The notes under the pieces were generated by a model. That model saw only the letters and a program-made list of their open reading frames with translations. It was not told where the DNA came from and ran no database searches. This document shows positions 25,967-33,766 of a stretch of 64,000 bases of DNA, piece after piece. The stretch comes from Albimonas sp963977235. Lineage in GTDB: Bacteria > Pseudomonadota > Alphaproteobacteria > Rhodobacterales > Rhodobacteraceae. How positions within the stretch are numbered: the first letter of the stretch is position 1; each line of letters begins with the position of its first letter. Location of the stretch: positions 72,544-136,543 of the forward strand of contig NZ_CAXBOD010000004.1 of NCBI RefSeq assembly GCF_963977235.1, given 5' to 3'. Made by a program: the position numbers and the translations under genes.

Positions 25967-26914
25967 ATGACCGACACGGCCCTGGGTCGCGTGGCCGAGG
26001 CGACCCCGCCCGGCGCGGCCCGCCGGATCCGCGGCCTCTCGGACCGGGCGATCGCCTGGATCTTCGTGGCCCCGACGATCTTCCTGCTGCTGGCGGTGAA
26101 CATCTTCCCGCTGATCTGGACGATCCGGCTGAGCTTCACCAATTTCCGCGCCAACCGCCCCAACGCCGAGGTCGAGAACGTCGGCCTGCGCAATTACGAG
26201 CGCATCCTGACCGACTCCGACGTCTGGGCGACGATGCAGGCGACGGCGCATTTCCTGTTCTGGACGCTGTTTTTCCAGGTGCTGCTGGGCTTTGCGCTGG
26301 CCTGGCTGATCAACCGCAAGTTCCGCCACTCGGACCTGTGGACGACGATCATCGTGCTGCCGATGATGCTCTCGCCGGCGGTGGTGGGGAACTTCTGGAC
26401 CTTCCTCTATCAACCCCAGATCGGCCTGTTCAATTATGCCATCGAGTTCCTGACCGGGGCGCCGGCCACCAGTTTTTCCATGATCGGCGAGGTCTCGCTC
26501 GCCCCCTGGGCAATCGTGATCGTCGACACCTGGATGTGGACGCCCTTCGTGATGCTGATCTGTCTCGCGGGGCTGAGGTCCATCCCGGAAAGCATCTACG
26601 AGGCCGCCGAGTGCGACCGCGCCTCCCCCTGGCGGCAGTTCTGGACGATCACCGTGCCGATGGTGCTGCCGTTCCTGATGCTGGCCGTGCTGTTCCGGGG
26701 CATCGAGAACTTCAAGATGTTCGACCTGGTGGTGCAGCTGACCGGCGGGGGCCCCGGCAACACCACCACGCTGACCTCGATCGACCTCAAGCGCGAGGCC
26801 TTCGAGAAGTGGCGCACGGGCTATTCCTCGGCCTACGCGATCGTCCTGTTCGTCACGGTGTTCGGGCTGGCCTCGATCTACGTGAAGGCGCTGAACAAGG
26901 TGAAGGAGCGATGA
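25967..26914 (+). CDS. ABC transporter permease, MalF/UgpA type
   Basis: A 315-residue inner-membrane permease with six predicted helices, starting with WIFVAPTIFLLLAVNIFPLIW. The EAA loop is YEAAECDRASPWRQFWTITVPMVLP, as in MalF/UgpA. It forms the channel with the next permease, whose start overlaps its stop by ATGA. A 5-codon ORF (25953-25970, MKDPR) ends CGA-TGA across this gene's ATG, so a ribosome reading the mini-ORF could reinitiate here. Transport of a small sugar or polyol is inferred from the operon. Confidence 0.93.
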   Translation: MTDTALGRVAEATPPGAARRIRGLSDRAIAWIFVAPTIFLLLAVNIFPLIWTIRLSFTNFRANRPNAEVENVGLRNYERILTDSDVWATMQATAHFLFWTLFFQVLLGFALAWLINRKFRHSDLWTTIIVLPMMLSPAVVGNFWTFLYQPQIGLFNYAIEFLTGAPATSFSMIGEVSLAPWAIVIVDTWMWTPFVMLICLAGLRSIPESIYEAAECDRASPWRQFWTITVPMVLPFLMLAVLFRGIENFKMFDLVVQLTGGGPGNTTTLTSIDLKREAFEKWRTGYSSAYAIVLFVTVFGLASIYVKALNKVKER

Positions 26915-27846
26915 GTTTTTCCATTACCGATCCCTCGCCGCGGCAGAAGGCCGTCGCCGGAACGCTGGTGATCCTCTACGCGCTGGTCACGATGCTGCCG
27001 CTGATCTGGATCGTGTCGACGGGGTTCAAGACCTCGTCCGACGCCATCGCCTACCCGCCCAAGATCGCCTTCGAGCCGTCGCTGGAGGGCTATGTGAACC
27101 TGTTCACCGCCCAGACTCGGCAGACGCCGGAGTACCTGGCCGAGAACCCGCCGCAGACCTGGTACGAGGAGATCGTGCACGACAAGGGCATGGTCATCGC
27201 GGGGCCGAGCCGGTTCGGGGAGCGGTTCCTGAACTCGGTGATCATCGGCTTCGGCTCGACGTTCCTGTCGGTGTTTCTGGGGACGCTCGCGGCCTATGCG
27301 TTCTCGCGCTACCGGATCCCGCTGAAGGACGATCTGCTGTTCTTCATCCTTTCGACCCGGATGATGCCGCCCATCGCAGTGGCGATCCCGATCTTCCTGA
27401 TGTTCCGCTCGCTGGGCCTGTCGGACACGCATCTCGGCATGATCCTGCTCTACACGGCGGTGAACCTCAGCCTGTCGGTGTGGCTGCTGAAGGGCTTCAT
27501 CGACGAGATCCCGCGGGAGTATGAGGAGGCCGCGCTGATCGACGGCTACACCCGCTTTCAGGCGTTCCGGAAGGTGGTGCTGCCGCAGGCGGCGACCGGC
27601 ATCGCGGCGACGGCGATCTTCTGCCTGATCTTCAGTTGGAACGAATACGCCTTCGCGGTGCTGCTGACCTCGGGCACCGCGCAGACCGCCCCGCCCTTCA
27701 TCCCCACGATCATCGGCGTGGGCGGCCAGGACTGGCCCGCGGTGGCCGCCGGCGCGACCCTGTTCCTGCTGCCGGTCATGGTCTTCACCATCCTGCTGCG
27801 CAAGCACCTGCTGCGCGGCATCACCTTCGGAGCGGTGCGCAAATGA
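26911..27846 (+). CDS. ABC transporter permease, MalG/UgpE type
   Basis: A 311-residue permease partner. The first helix is GTLVILYALVTMLPLIWIVSTGF. A long periplasmic loop (about residues 50-90, LFTAQTRQTPEYLAENPPQT) is bigger than in MalG. The EAA loop is YEEAALIDGYTRFQAFRKVVLPQA. Its start overlaps the MalF-type gene and its stop overlaps the small membrane protein gene, both by ATGA. The enlarged first loop is typical of members working with carbohydrate/polyol binding proteins of the sort encoded upstream. Confidence 0.93.
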   Translation: MSFSITDPSPRQKAVAGTLVILYALVTMLPLIWIVSTGFKTSSDAIAYPPKIAFEPSLEGYVNLFTAQTRQTPEYLAENPPQTWYEEIVHDKGMVIAGPSRFGERFLNSVIIGFGSTFLSVFLGTLAAYAFSRYRIPLKDDLLFFILSTRMMPPIAVAIPIFLMFRSLGLSDTHLGMILLYTAVNLSLSVWLLKGFIDEIPREYEEAALIDGYTRFQAFRKVVLPQAATGIAATAIFCLIFSWNEYAFAVLLTSGTAQTAPPFIPTIIGVGGQDWPAVAAGATLFLLPVMVFTILLRKHLLRGITFGAVRK

Positions 27847-28037
27847 CCGGGTTTCTCAAAGGCCTCGCCCGCCTGCGCCGCGGCCCGTGGGAGATGGTCG
27901 CCTCCATCGCCATCGGGCTGGGCGTGTTCATGCTGATGCAGCCGTTCTGGCTGGCGGCCTTCACCTGGTCGTTCCTGGTGCTGCTGACCGGCACGGTCCT
28001 GTTCATCGTCGTCAGCCATTTTCCGGAGGACCGCTGA
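27843..28037 (+). CDS. Small two-helix membrane protein of the importer operon
   Basis: A 64-residue protein with two hydrophobic segments (VASIAIGLGVFMLMQPFWLA and SFLVLLTGTVLFIVVSHF) separated by a short turn, with a basic N-terminus and an acidic C-terminus. It is locked into the operon by ATGA overlap with the permease gene and TGATG overlap with the ATPase gene. Small membrane proteins at this position are known in glycerol-type ABC importer operons of alphaproteobacteria (GlpU in the GlpSTPQUV system; DUF2160-like), but I cannot confirm membership by eye. It is probably an accessory subunit of the transporter. Confidence 0.8.
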   Translation: MTGFLKGLARLRRGPWEMVASIAIGLGVFMLMQPFWLAAFTWSFLVLLTGTVLFIVVSHFPEDR

Positions 28038-29131
28038 TGGCCGAGATCGTGATCCGCAACGTGCGCAAGGAGTTCGGCGAATTCACCGCCGTGCAGTCCT
28101 CCTCCTTCAAGGTCGAGGACGGCGAGTTCTTCATGCTGCTCGGCCCCTCGGGCTGCGGCAAGACCACCACGCTGCGCATGATCGCGGGGCTGGAGCTGCC
28201 GACCTCGGGCGAGATCCTGATCGGGGGGGAGGACGTGGCCCGCAAGCCCGCCTCGCAGCGCGACATCGCCTTCGTGTTCCAGATGTTCGCCCTCTACCCG
28301 CATCTGAACGTGCGCAAGAACATCGCCTATCCGCTGGTCTCGCAGGGGATGGGGCGGGCGCAGGTGCGCGAGAAGGTGGAGGAGGCCGCGCGGATCCTGG
28401 GGATCGAGGACATTCTCGACCGCCCCGTCGGCGGCCTCTCGGGCGGGGACCGTCAGCGGGTGGCGCTGGGGCGGGCCATCGTGCGCGACCCCGCCTGCTT
28501 CCTGATGGACGAGCCGCTGGGCGCGCTCGACGCCGAGTTCCGCGAGCGCATGGCCGAGGAGCTGCGCGCCCTGCACGACCGCATGGGCGCCACCACGATC
28601 TACGTCACCCACGACCAGCTCGAGGCGATGCAGATGGGCGACAAGATCGTGGTGATGAATCACGGCGTGATCGAACAGTTCGGCGTCCCCCAGGACATCT
28701 ACGACAAGCCGGCGAGCCTTTTCGTGGCCGAGTTCATCGGCTCACCCCCGATGAATTTCCTGCGCTTCCACGGCGCCCTGGCCCCTGGCGCGACCGAGGC
28801 CCTGCTGGGCCACGTCCCCGCCGGCCTGCCCGCCCTGCGCGAGGCGTTCGAGGGCGATCTGGTCTACGGCGTGCGCCCCGAGCATGTGCGCCTGTCGGAC
28901 GCCGCCCCCTACCGCGGCGAGGTGCTGGCGACCGAGTATCTGGGCACCACGCAGGTGGTGACGCTCGCCACCCCCAACGGCGAGATCAAGGCCCGCATTC
29001 CCGCCGACCAGCCCGCCCGGACGGGCGAAACCGTGGGCCTCGACTTCGACGGGCGCACCACCACGCTGTTCGACGCGCAATCGGGCCGCGCCCTGCGTTC
29101 GGCGCTCAACGAGGGGGTCCTGCATGGCTGA
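28037..29131 (+). CDS. ABC transporter ATPase, MalK/UgpC type (first of two)
   Basis: A 364-residue ATPase. Walker A is LGPSGCGKTTT (about residues 35-45), Walker B is CFLMDEPLGALDAEF and the switch His is in YVTHDQLEAMQMGD. The signature reads LSGGDRQR instead of LSGGQQQR: the Gln that normally follows the GG is Asp. The C-terminal TOBE region includes YGVRPEHVRLSD. It overlaps the next ATPase gene by 8 bases. Two non-identical ATPases in one operon suggest a heterodimeric motor, as in glycerol-type importers. Confidence 0.93.
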   Translation: MAEIVIRNVRKEFGEFTAVQSSSFKVEDGEFFMLLGPSGCGKTTTLRMIAGLELPTSGEILIGGEDVARKPASQRDIAFVFQMFALYPHLNVRKNIAYPLVSQGMGRAQVREKVEEAARILGIEDILDRPVGGLSGGDRQRVALGRAIVRDPACFLMDEPLGALDAEFRERMAEELRALHDRMGATTIYVTHDQLEAMQMGDKIVVMNHGVIEQFGVPQDIYDKPASLFVAEFIGSPPMNFLRFHGALAPGATEALLGHVPAGLPALREAFEGDLVYGVRPEHVRLSDAAPYRGEVLATEYLGTTQVVTLATPNGEIKARIPADQPARTGETVGLDFDGRTTTLFDAQSGRALRSALNEGVLHG

Positions 29132-30119
29132 GATCCAACTGACCGGCGTCGGCAAGGCCTTCGGCGAGACCGCGGCGCTGGACGACGTGAGCCTGACCGT
29201 GCCGGACGGCGCCTTCGTGGTGCTGCTCGGCCCCACGGGCGCCGGCAAGACCACCACCCTGCGCCTGATCGCGGGGCTGGAGCGGCCGGACGCGGGGGAC
29301 ATCCGCATCGGCGGGCGATCCGTCCTCCACGACACGCCCGCCCAGCGCGACGTGGCGATGGTGTTCCAGCAATACTCGCTCTACCCCCACATGACGGTGC
29401 GCGAGAACCTGGCCTTCCCGCTCCGCTCCCCGATCCTGCGCACGCCCGAGGACCGGATCGCGCGCAAGATCGGCGAAGTGGCCGAGGTGCTGCGCATCGC
29501 CCACAAGCTCGACAACAAGGCGACCGCGCTGTCGGGGGGCGAGATGCAGCGCGTCTCGATCGGGCGGGCGCTGGTGCGCGACCCGGCGGCGCATCTGATG
29601 GACGAGCCGCTGAGCTCGCTCGACGCCAAGCTGCGGGCCGAGCTGCGCATCGAGCTCAAGCGCATCCAGGCGAGCCTGGGGGCCACGATGCTCTACGTCA
29701 CCCATGACCAGGTCGAGGCGATGACCATGGCGACCCACGTGGGCGTGCTGGATCATGGGCGGCTGGTGCAGTTCGGAACCCCGCGGCAGATCTACGAGGA
29801 TCCGGTCAGCCTCTATGTCGCCGGGCGCCTCGGCCTGCCGCGGATCAACGCCCTGCCGGCAGGCCTGTGGGCCGGCGCGCCCGCCGGCGCCGCCACCATC
29901 GGCCTGCGACCCGAGCATGTGGCCCACGATCACGGCCCCCCCGCGCAGGTGGTGCGGGTGGAGCGGCTGGGCGACCAGACCCGCCTGCATCTTGCGCTCG
30001 AGGGGCACGCGCTGGTCACGCTCGCCGATCCCCACACCGCGCTCGCGCCCGGCGACGCCGTGCCGGTCGCGCCGCGCAATCCGCTGTATTTCGACGCCGC
30101 CGGCGCGCGCATCGCCTGA
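29124..30119 (+). CDS. ABC transporter ATPase, MalK/UgpC type (second of two)
   Basis: A 331-residue ATPase, shorter than its partner. Walker A is LGPTGAGKTTT, the signature LSGGEMQR, Walker B HLMDEPLSSLDAK and the switch His is in YVTHDQVEAMTM. The C-terminal TOBE half is compact (TIGLRPEHVAHDHG). Glu replaces the canonical Gln in the signature, while the partner has Asp at the same position, so both composite ATP sites of a heterodimer would be acidic there. It starts inside the end of the preceding gene. It belongs to the polyol/ketose importer. Confidence 0.92.
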   Translation: MAEIQLTGVGKAFGETAALDDVSLTVPDGAFVVLLGPTGAGKTTTLRLIAGLERPDAGDIRIGGRSVLHDTPAQRDVAMVFQQYSLYPHMTVRENLAFPLRSPILRTPEDRIARKIGEVAEVLRIAHKLDNKATALSGGEMQRVSIGRALVRDPAAHLMDEPLSSLDAKLRAELRIELKRIQASLGATMLYVTHDQVEAMTMATHVGVLDHGRLVQFGTPRQIYEDPVSLYVAGRLGLPRINALPAGLWAGAPAGAATIGLRPEHVAHDHGPPAQVVRVERLGDQTRLHLALEGHALVTLADPHTALAPGDAVPVAPRNPLYFDAAGARIA

Positions 30120-30132
30120 AGGGAGAGGCCCC

Positions 30133-31764
30133 ATGCCCCAGTTCATCAACGCGAAGGACCGCCTGGTCACGCAGGCCATCGACGGCGCCCTGCGCACCGC
30201 GGGCGGCCGGCTGGCGCGGCTCGACGGCTATCCGCACATCAAGGTGGTGGCGCGCACCGACTGGGATCGCTCCAGGGTGGCGCTGGTCTCGGGCGGCGGC
30301 TCGGGGCACGAGCCCAGCCACGCGGGCTTCGTCGGCCAGGGGATGCTGACCGCGGCCGTGTGCGGAGAGGTCTTCGCCTCCCCCTCCGTCGACGCGGTGC
30401 TGGCCGGGATCCTGGCGGTCACCGGCAAGCCGGGCTGCCTCTTGATCGTGAAGAACTACACCGGCGACCGGCTGAACTTCGGGCTTGCGGCCGAGCGCGC
30501 CCGCGCCCAGGGGCTCAAGGTCGGCATGGTGATCGTGGACGACGACGTGGCCCTGCCCGACCTGCCCCAGGCCCGCGGCGTCGCCGGCACGCTTTTCGTG
30601 CACAAGATCGCCGGCGCGCTCGCCGAGCAGGGCGCCGACCTCGAGACCGTGCAGGCCGCGGCCGAGCGGGTGATCGGGGGGGTCGTCTCGATCGGCATGT
30701 CGCTCGACACCTGCACCATCCCGGGCTCCCCGAAGGAGACCCGGATCCCCCCCGGCAAGGCCGAGCTGGGCCTGGGCATCCACGGCGAGGCGGGGATCGA
30801 GCAGGTCGACGTCGCCTCGGCCCGCGACGCGATGGAGCAGGTGGTCGAGCGTCTCGCCCCCCATATCGGCCCCGGTCCGCAGGTGGCGCTGCTCAACAAC
30901 CTCGGCGGCGCGACGCCGCTCGAGATGGGGGTGCTGGCCGAGGAGCTGGTCCGCTCCCGCCTCGGGCCGCAGGTGCGCTGGATGGTGGGGCCGGCGCCGC
31001 TGATGACCTCGCTCGACATGCAGGGGTTTTCGGTCTCGCTGCTGCCCGCCACGCGGGAGGACGAGGCCGCCCTGCAGGCCCCCGCCGCCCCCTGGGCCTG
31101 GCCCGGCTGCCGCGCGGTGGGCGAGGTCGAGGTGCTGGACCTGCCCGACGGGCTGGCCCCGATCCAGCCGATCCCCTCGGCCAACCCCGCCGTGCGCGCG
31201 CTGCTCGAGCGGTGCTGCGCGATCCTGGTGGAGGCGGAGGCGGATCTGAACGCGCTCGACGCCAAGTCGGGGGACGGGGACACCGGCTCGACGCTGGCCA
31301 CCGCCGCGCGGGCGCTGGCGGGGGCGATGGACCGGCTGCCGCTGGCCGACCAGACCCAGCTCTATCGCGCCATCGGGCTGGAGCTGAGCCAGACCATGGG
31401 CGGCTCCTCGGGGGTGCTGCTGGCGATCTTCTTTGCGGCGGCCGGCGACGGCTCGGCCGCGGGCAAGGACATGGTGGGCGCCCTGCGCGCGGGGCTCGAG
31501 CGGGTGCAGCAGGTCGGCGGCGCCCGACCCGGCGACCGAACCCTGGTCGACGCCATGCTCCCCGCGCTCGAGGCCCTGCCCCGCGGCCTGCCCGCGGCCG
31601 CGCAGGCGGCGCGCGAGGGGGCCGACGCCACCGCCGCCATCACCCACGCCCGCGCGGGGCGGGCGAGCTACCTCTCGGCCGAGAGCCTCGCAGGCCACAA
31701 CGACCCCGGCGCCGAGGCCGTGGCCCGCCTGTTCGAGCGGCTGCAGGCGACGGCGAAAGCCTGA
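30133..31764 (+). CDS. Dihydroxyacetone-kinase family protein, DhaK-DhaL fusion (ATP type)
   Basis: A 543-residue two-domain kinase. The DhaK half (residues 1-330) has SGGGSGHEPSHAGFVG and the covalent substrate His in LGLGIHGEAGIEQ. The DhaL half (from about residue 350) has the nucleotide-binding DAKSGDGDTGSTLA and MGGSSGVLLAIFF. Fused proteins use ATP and phosphorylate dihydroxyacetone or longer ketoses such as erythrulose. It is the last gene of the LacI-controlled operon, 13 bases after an ATPase gene, so it should trap the imported compound. If glycerol is imported, a separate dehydrogenase would be needed; none is seen here. Confidence 0.93.
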   Translation: MPQFINAKDRLVTQAIDGALRTAGGRLARLDGYPHIKVVARTDWDRSRVALVSGGGSGHEPSHAGFVGQGMLTAAVCGEVFASPSVDAVLAGILAVTGKPGCLLIVKNYTGDRLNFGLAAERARAQGLKVGMVIVDDDVALPDLPQARGVAGTLFVHKIAGALAEQGADLETVQAAAERVIGGVVSIGMSLDTCTIPGSPKETRIPPGKAELGLGIHGEAGIEQVDVASARDAMEQVVERLAPHIGPGPQVALLNNLGGATPLEMGVLAEELVRSRLGPQVRWMVGPAPLMTSLDMQGFSVSLLPATREDEAALQAPAAPWAWPGCRAVGEVEVLDLPDGLAPIQPIPSANPAVRALLERCCAILVEAEADLNALDAKSGDGDTGSTLATAARALAGAMDRLPLADQTQLYRAIGLELSQTMGGSSGVLLAIFFAAAGDGSAAGKDMVGALRAGLERVQQVGGARPGDRTLVDAMLPALEALPRGLPAAAQAAREGADATAAITHARAGRASYLSAESLAGHNDPGAEAVARLFERLQATAKA

Positions 31765-31773
31765 TCCCGCGAA

Positions 31774-31809
31774 CCCGTGGGGGTTGTGCGCCGCAGCACC
31801 CCCCACGGG
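31774..31809 (+). terminator. Terminator hairpin after the kinase gene
   Basis: CCCGTGGGGG pairs perfectly with CCCCCACGGG (31800-31809), and the inner TGTGC/GCAGCA can extend the stem. It starts 10 bases after the kinase stop. No strong T-run follows. Confidence 0.6.
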
Positions 31810-31829
31810 CCACCGATTCGGGCAATGTA

Positions 31830-31864
31830 TTGATTTTGTCTTAATTTTTGCCGTTGATTTTGTC
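31830..31864 (+). promoter_or_regulatory. AT-rich direct repeats upstream of sulfatase 1
   Basis: TTGATTTTGTC occurs twice (31830-31840 and 31854-31864), 24 bases apart, separated by TTAATTTTTGCCG. This is the most AT-rich stretch of the window. It lies 120-154 bases before the sulfatase start and probably holds the promoter and activator sites in direct orientation. Confidence 0.5.
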
Positions 31865-31983
31865 GCGACATCGGGCGCAAGCTTCCGCTGCGGAGCCCGT
31901 CGTCGCCGGTCTCCGCGCTCCGAGACGCGCGAGTCCCACGGCGCGCGTCGCACGCGACCGGTCCGGACCGAGGAATCCCGCCC

Positions 31984-33573
31984 ATGCGCCTGTTGTTGCG
32001 AAACCTGAGCCGGGCGGCGGTCGCCACGGCCGCCTTGCTCGCCGTCGCCGGCGCGGCCTCGGCCCAGGAGGCGGCGAAACCCAACATCCTGGTGATCTGG
32101 GGCGACGACATCGGGCAGTCGAACATCTCGGCCTACACCCGCGGCGTGATGGGCTACACCACGCCCAACATCGACCGCATCGCCGCCGAGGGCATGATCT
32201 TCACCGACTACTACGGCGAGCAGTCCTGCACCGCCGGCCGGTCCTCGTTCATCATGGGCCAGTCGGTGTTCCGCACGGGCCTCTCGAAGGTCGGCCTGCC
32301 CGGCTCGGACCTCGGGATGCGGGTCGAGGATCCGACCATCGCCGGCCTCCTGAAGGCCCAGGGCTACGACACCGGCCAGTTCGGCAAGAACCACCTCGGC
32401 GACAAGGACGAGATGCTGCCGACCAACCACGGCTTCGACGAGTTCCTCGGCAACCTCTATCACCTCAACGCCGAGGAGGAGCCCGAGAACGAGGACTATC
32501 CCGGCGACATGGTGCTCAAGGACGGGCGCACCTTCCGCGAGGCCTACGGCCCGCGCGGGGTGATCAAGTCCTCGGCCGACGGCACGATCGAGGACACCGG
32601 CCCGCTGACCCGCAAGCGCATGGAGACGGTGGACGACGAGACCGTCGCCGCGGCGCTGGACTTCATCGAGCGCAAGACCTCCGAGGGCACGCCCTGGTTC
32701 GTGTGGTGGTCGGGCACCCGGATGCACTTCCGCACCCATGTCGCCCAGGAGATGCGCGACCGCGCCGACGAGATCGCCGGCCGCCATGTCAGCGAATACC
32801 AGGCCGGCATGATCCAGCACGACCTGCACATCGGCCAGTTCCTCGACAAGCTCGACGAGCTGGGGATCGCCGACACCACGCTGGTGTTCTATTCCACCGA
32901 CAACGGGCCGCACATGAACTCGTGGCCGGATGCGGGCATGACGCCGTTCCGCTCCGAGAAGAACACCAACTGGGAAGGCGCCTGGCGCGTGCCCGCGATG
33001 GTGCGCTGGCCCGGCGAGGTCGAGGCCGGCTCGGTCAACAACCAGATCGTGCACCACATGGACTGGCTGCCGACCTTCCTGCATGTCGCGGGCGAGCCGG
33101 ACATCAAGTCCAAGCTGATGGAAGGCGGGGTCGAGGCCATCGGGCGCGAGTACAAGGTGCATCTCGACGGCTACGACATCCTGCCGATGCTGACCGGCGA
33201 GTCGGAAACCTCGCCGCGCGACGAGATCTTCTACTTCTCGGACGACGGCGACCTGATGGCGCTGCGCTGGAACGACTGGAAGCTGGTGTTCCTCGAGCAG
33301 CGCGCGACCGGCACGCTCAAGATCTGGGCCAACCCGTTCACCGAACTGCGCGTGCCGCTGATCTTCAACCTGCGCCAGGATCCCTACGAGCGGGCGCAGC
33401 TGACCTCCAACACCTACTACGACTGGCTGCTGGACCGCGCCTACATGCTGGTTCCCGCCCAGCAGTACGTCGGCGCCTTCCTGGAGACGTTCCAGGAGTT
33501 CCCGCCCCGCCAGAAGGCGGCGAGCTTCTCGCTCGACCAGGTGATGGAACGGATGGCGGCGCCGGCCCAGTAA
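31984..33573 (+). CDS. Periplasmic arylsulfatase (type I, formylglycine)
   Basis: A 529-residue sulfatase with a Sec signal (MRLLLRNLSRAAVATAALLA, cleavage after ASA). The metal site begins PNILVIWGDDIG. The modification motif is EQSCTAGRSSF, with Cys82 in C-T-A-G-R as the residue to be oxidised to formylglycine. Further active-site blocks are QFGKNHLGD and YSTDNGPH. It hydrolyses sulfate esters in the periplasm. The maturation enzyme (FGE) is not in this window. The adjacent gene is a close paralog. Upstream DNA is AT-rich with direct repeats. The natural sulfate ester is unknown. Confidence 0.93.
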   Translation: MRLLLRNLSRAAVATAALLAVAGAASAQEAAKPNILVIWGDDIGQSNISAYTRGVMGYTTPNIDRIAAEGMIFTDYYGEQSCTAGRSSFIMGQSVFRTGLSKVGLPGSDLGMRVEDPTIAGLLKAQGYDTGQFGKNHLGDKDEMLPTNHGFDEFLGNLYHLNAEEEPENEDYPGDMVLKDGRTFREAYGPRGVIKSSADGTIEDTGPLTRKRMETVDDETVAAALDFIERKTSEGTPWFVWWSGTRMHFRTHVAQEMRDRADEIAGRHVSEYQAGMIQHDLHIGQFLDKLDELGIADTTLVFYSTDNGPHMNSWPDAGMTPFRSEKNTNWEGAWRVPAMVRWPGEVEAGSVNNQIVHHMDWLPTFLHVAGEPDIKSKLMEGGVEAIGREYKVHLDGYDILPMLTGESETSPRDEIFYFSDDGDLMALRWNDWKLVFLEQRATGTLKIWANPFTELRVPLIFNLRQDPYERAQLTSNTYYDWLLDRAYMLVPAQQYVGAFLETFQEFPPRQKAASFSLDQVMERMAAPAQ

Positions 33574-33595
33574 GCCCGCGCCCGGCCCTCGCCTT

Positions 33596-33617
33596 CCCCC
33601 GCGTCCCGGCGCGGGGG
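33596..33617 (+). terminator. GC hairpin between the sulfatase genes
   Basis: CCCCCGCG (33596-33603) and CGCGGGGG (33610-33617) form an 8-bp stem with a 6-base loop, 23 bases after the stop of sulfatase 1. The next sulfatase has its own AT-rich upstream region (33670-33735), consistent with separate transcription units. Confidence 0.5.
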
Positions 33618-33766
33618 GAGGCGGTCGCGCCTGCGGCAGCCAGCCTTCGCAGATGCAGCGTCAGAATTCGCTCATCTTCATGACATTGCTAATTATTTCT
33701 CCGAATTCCGTTCAGTCATGATACGCATTTCTGTCAATGAACGAACTCGCAGGGGAGTCCCATCGC

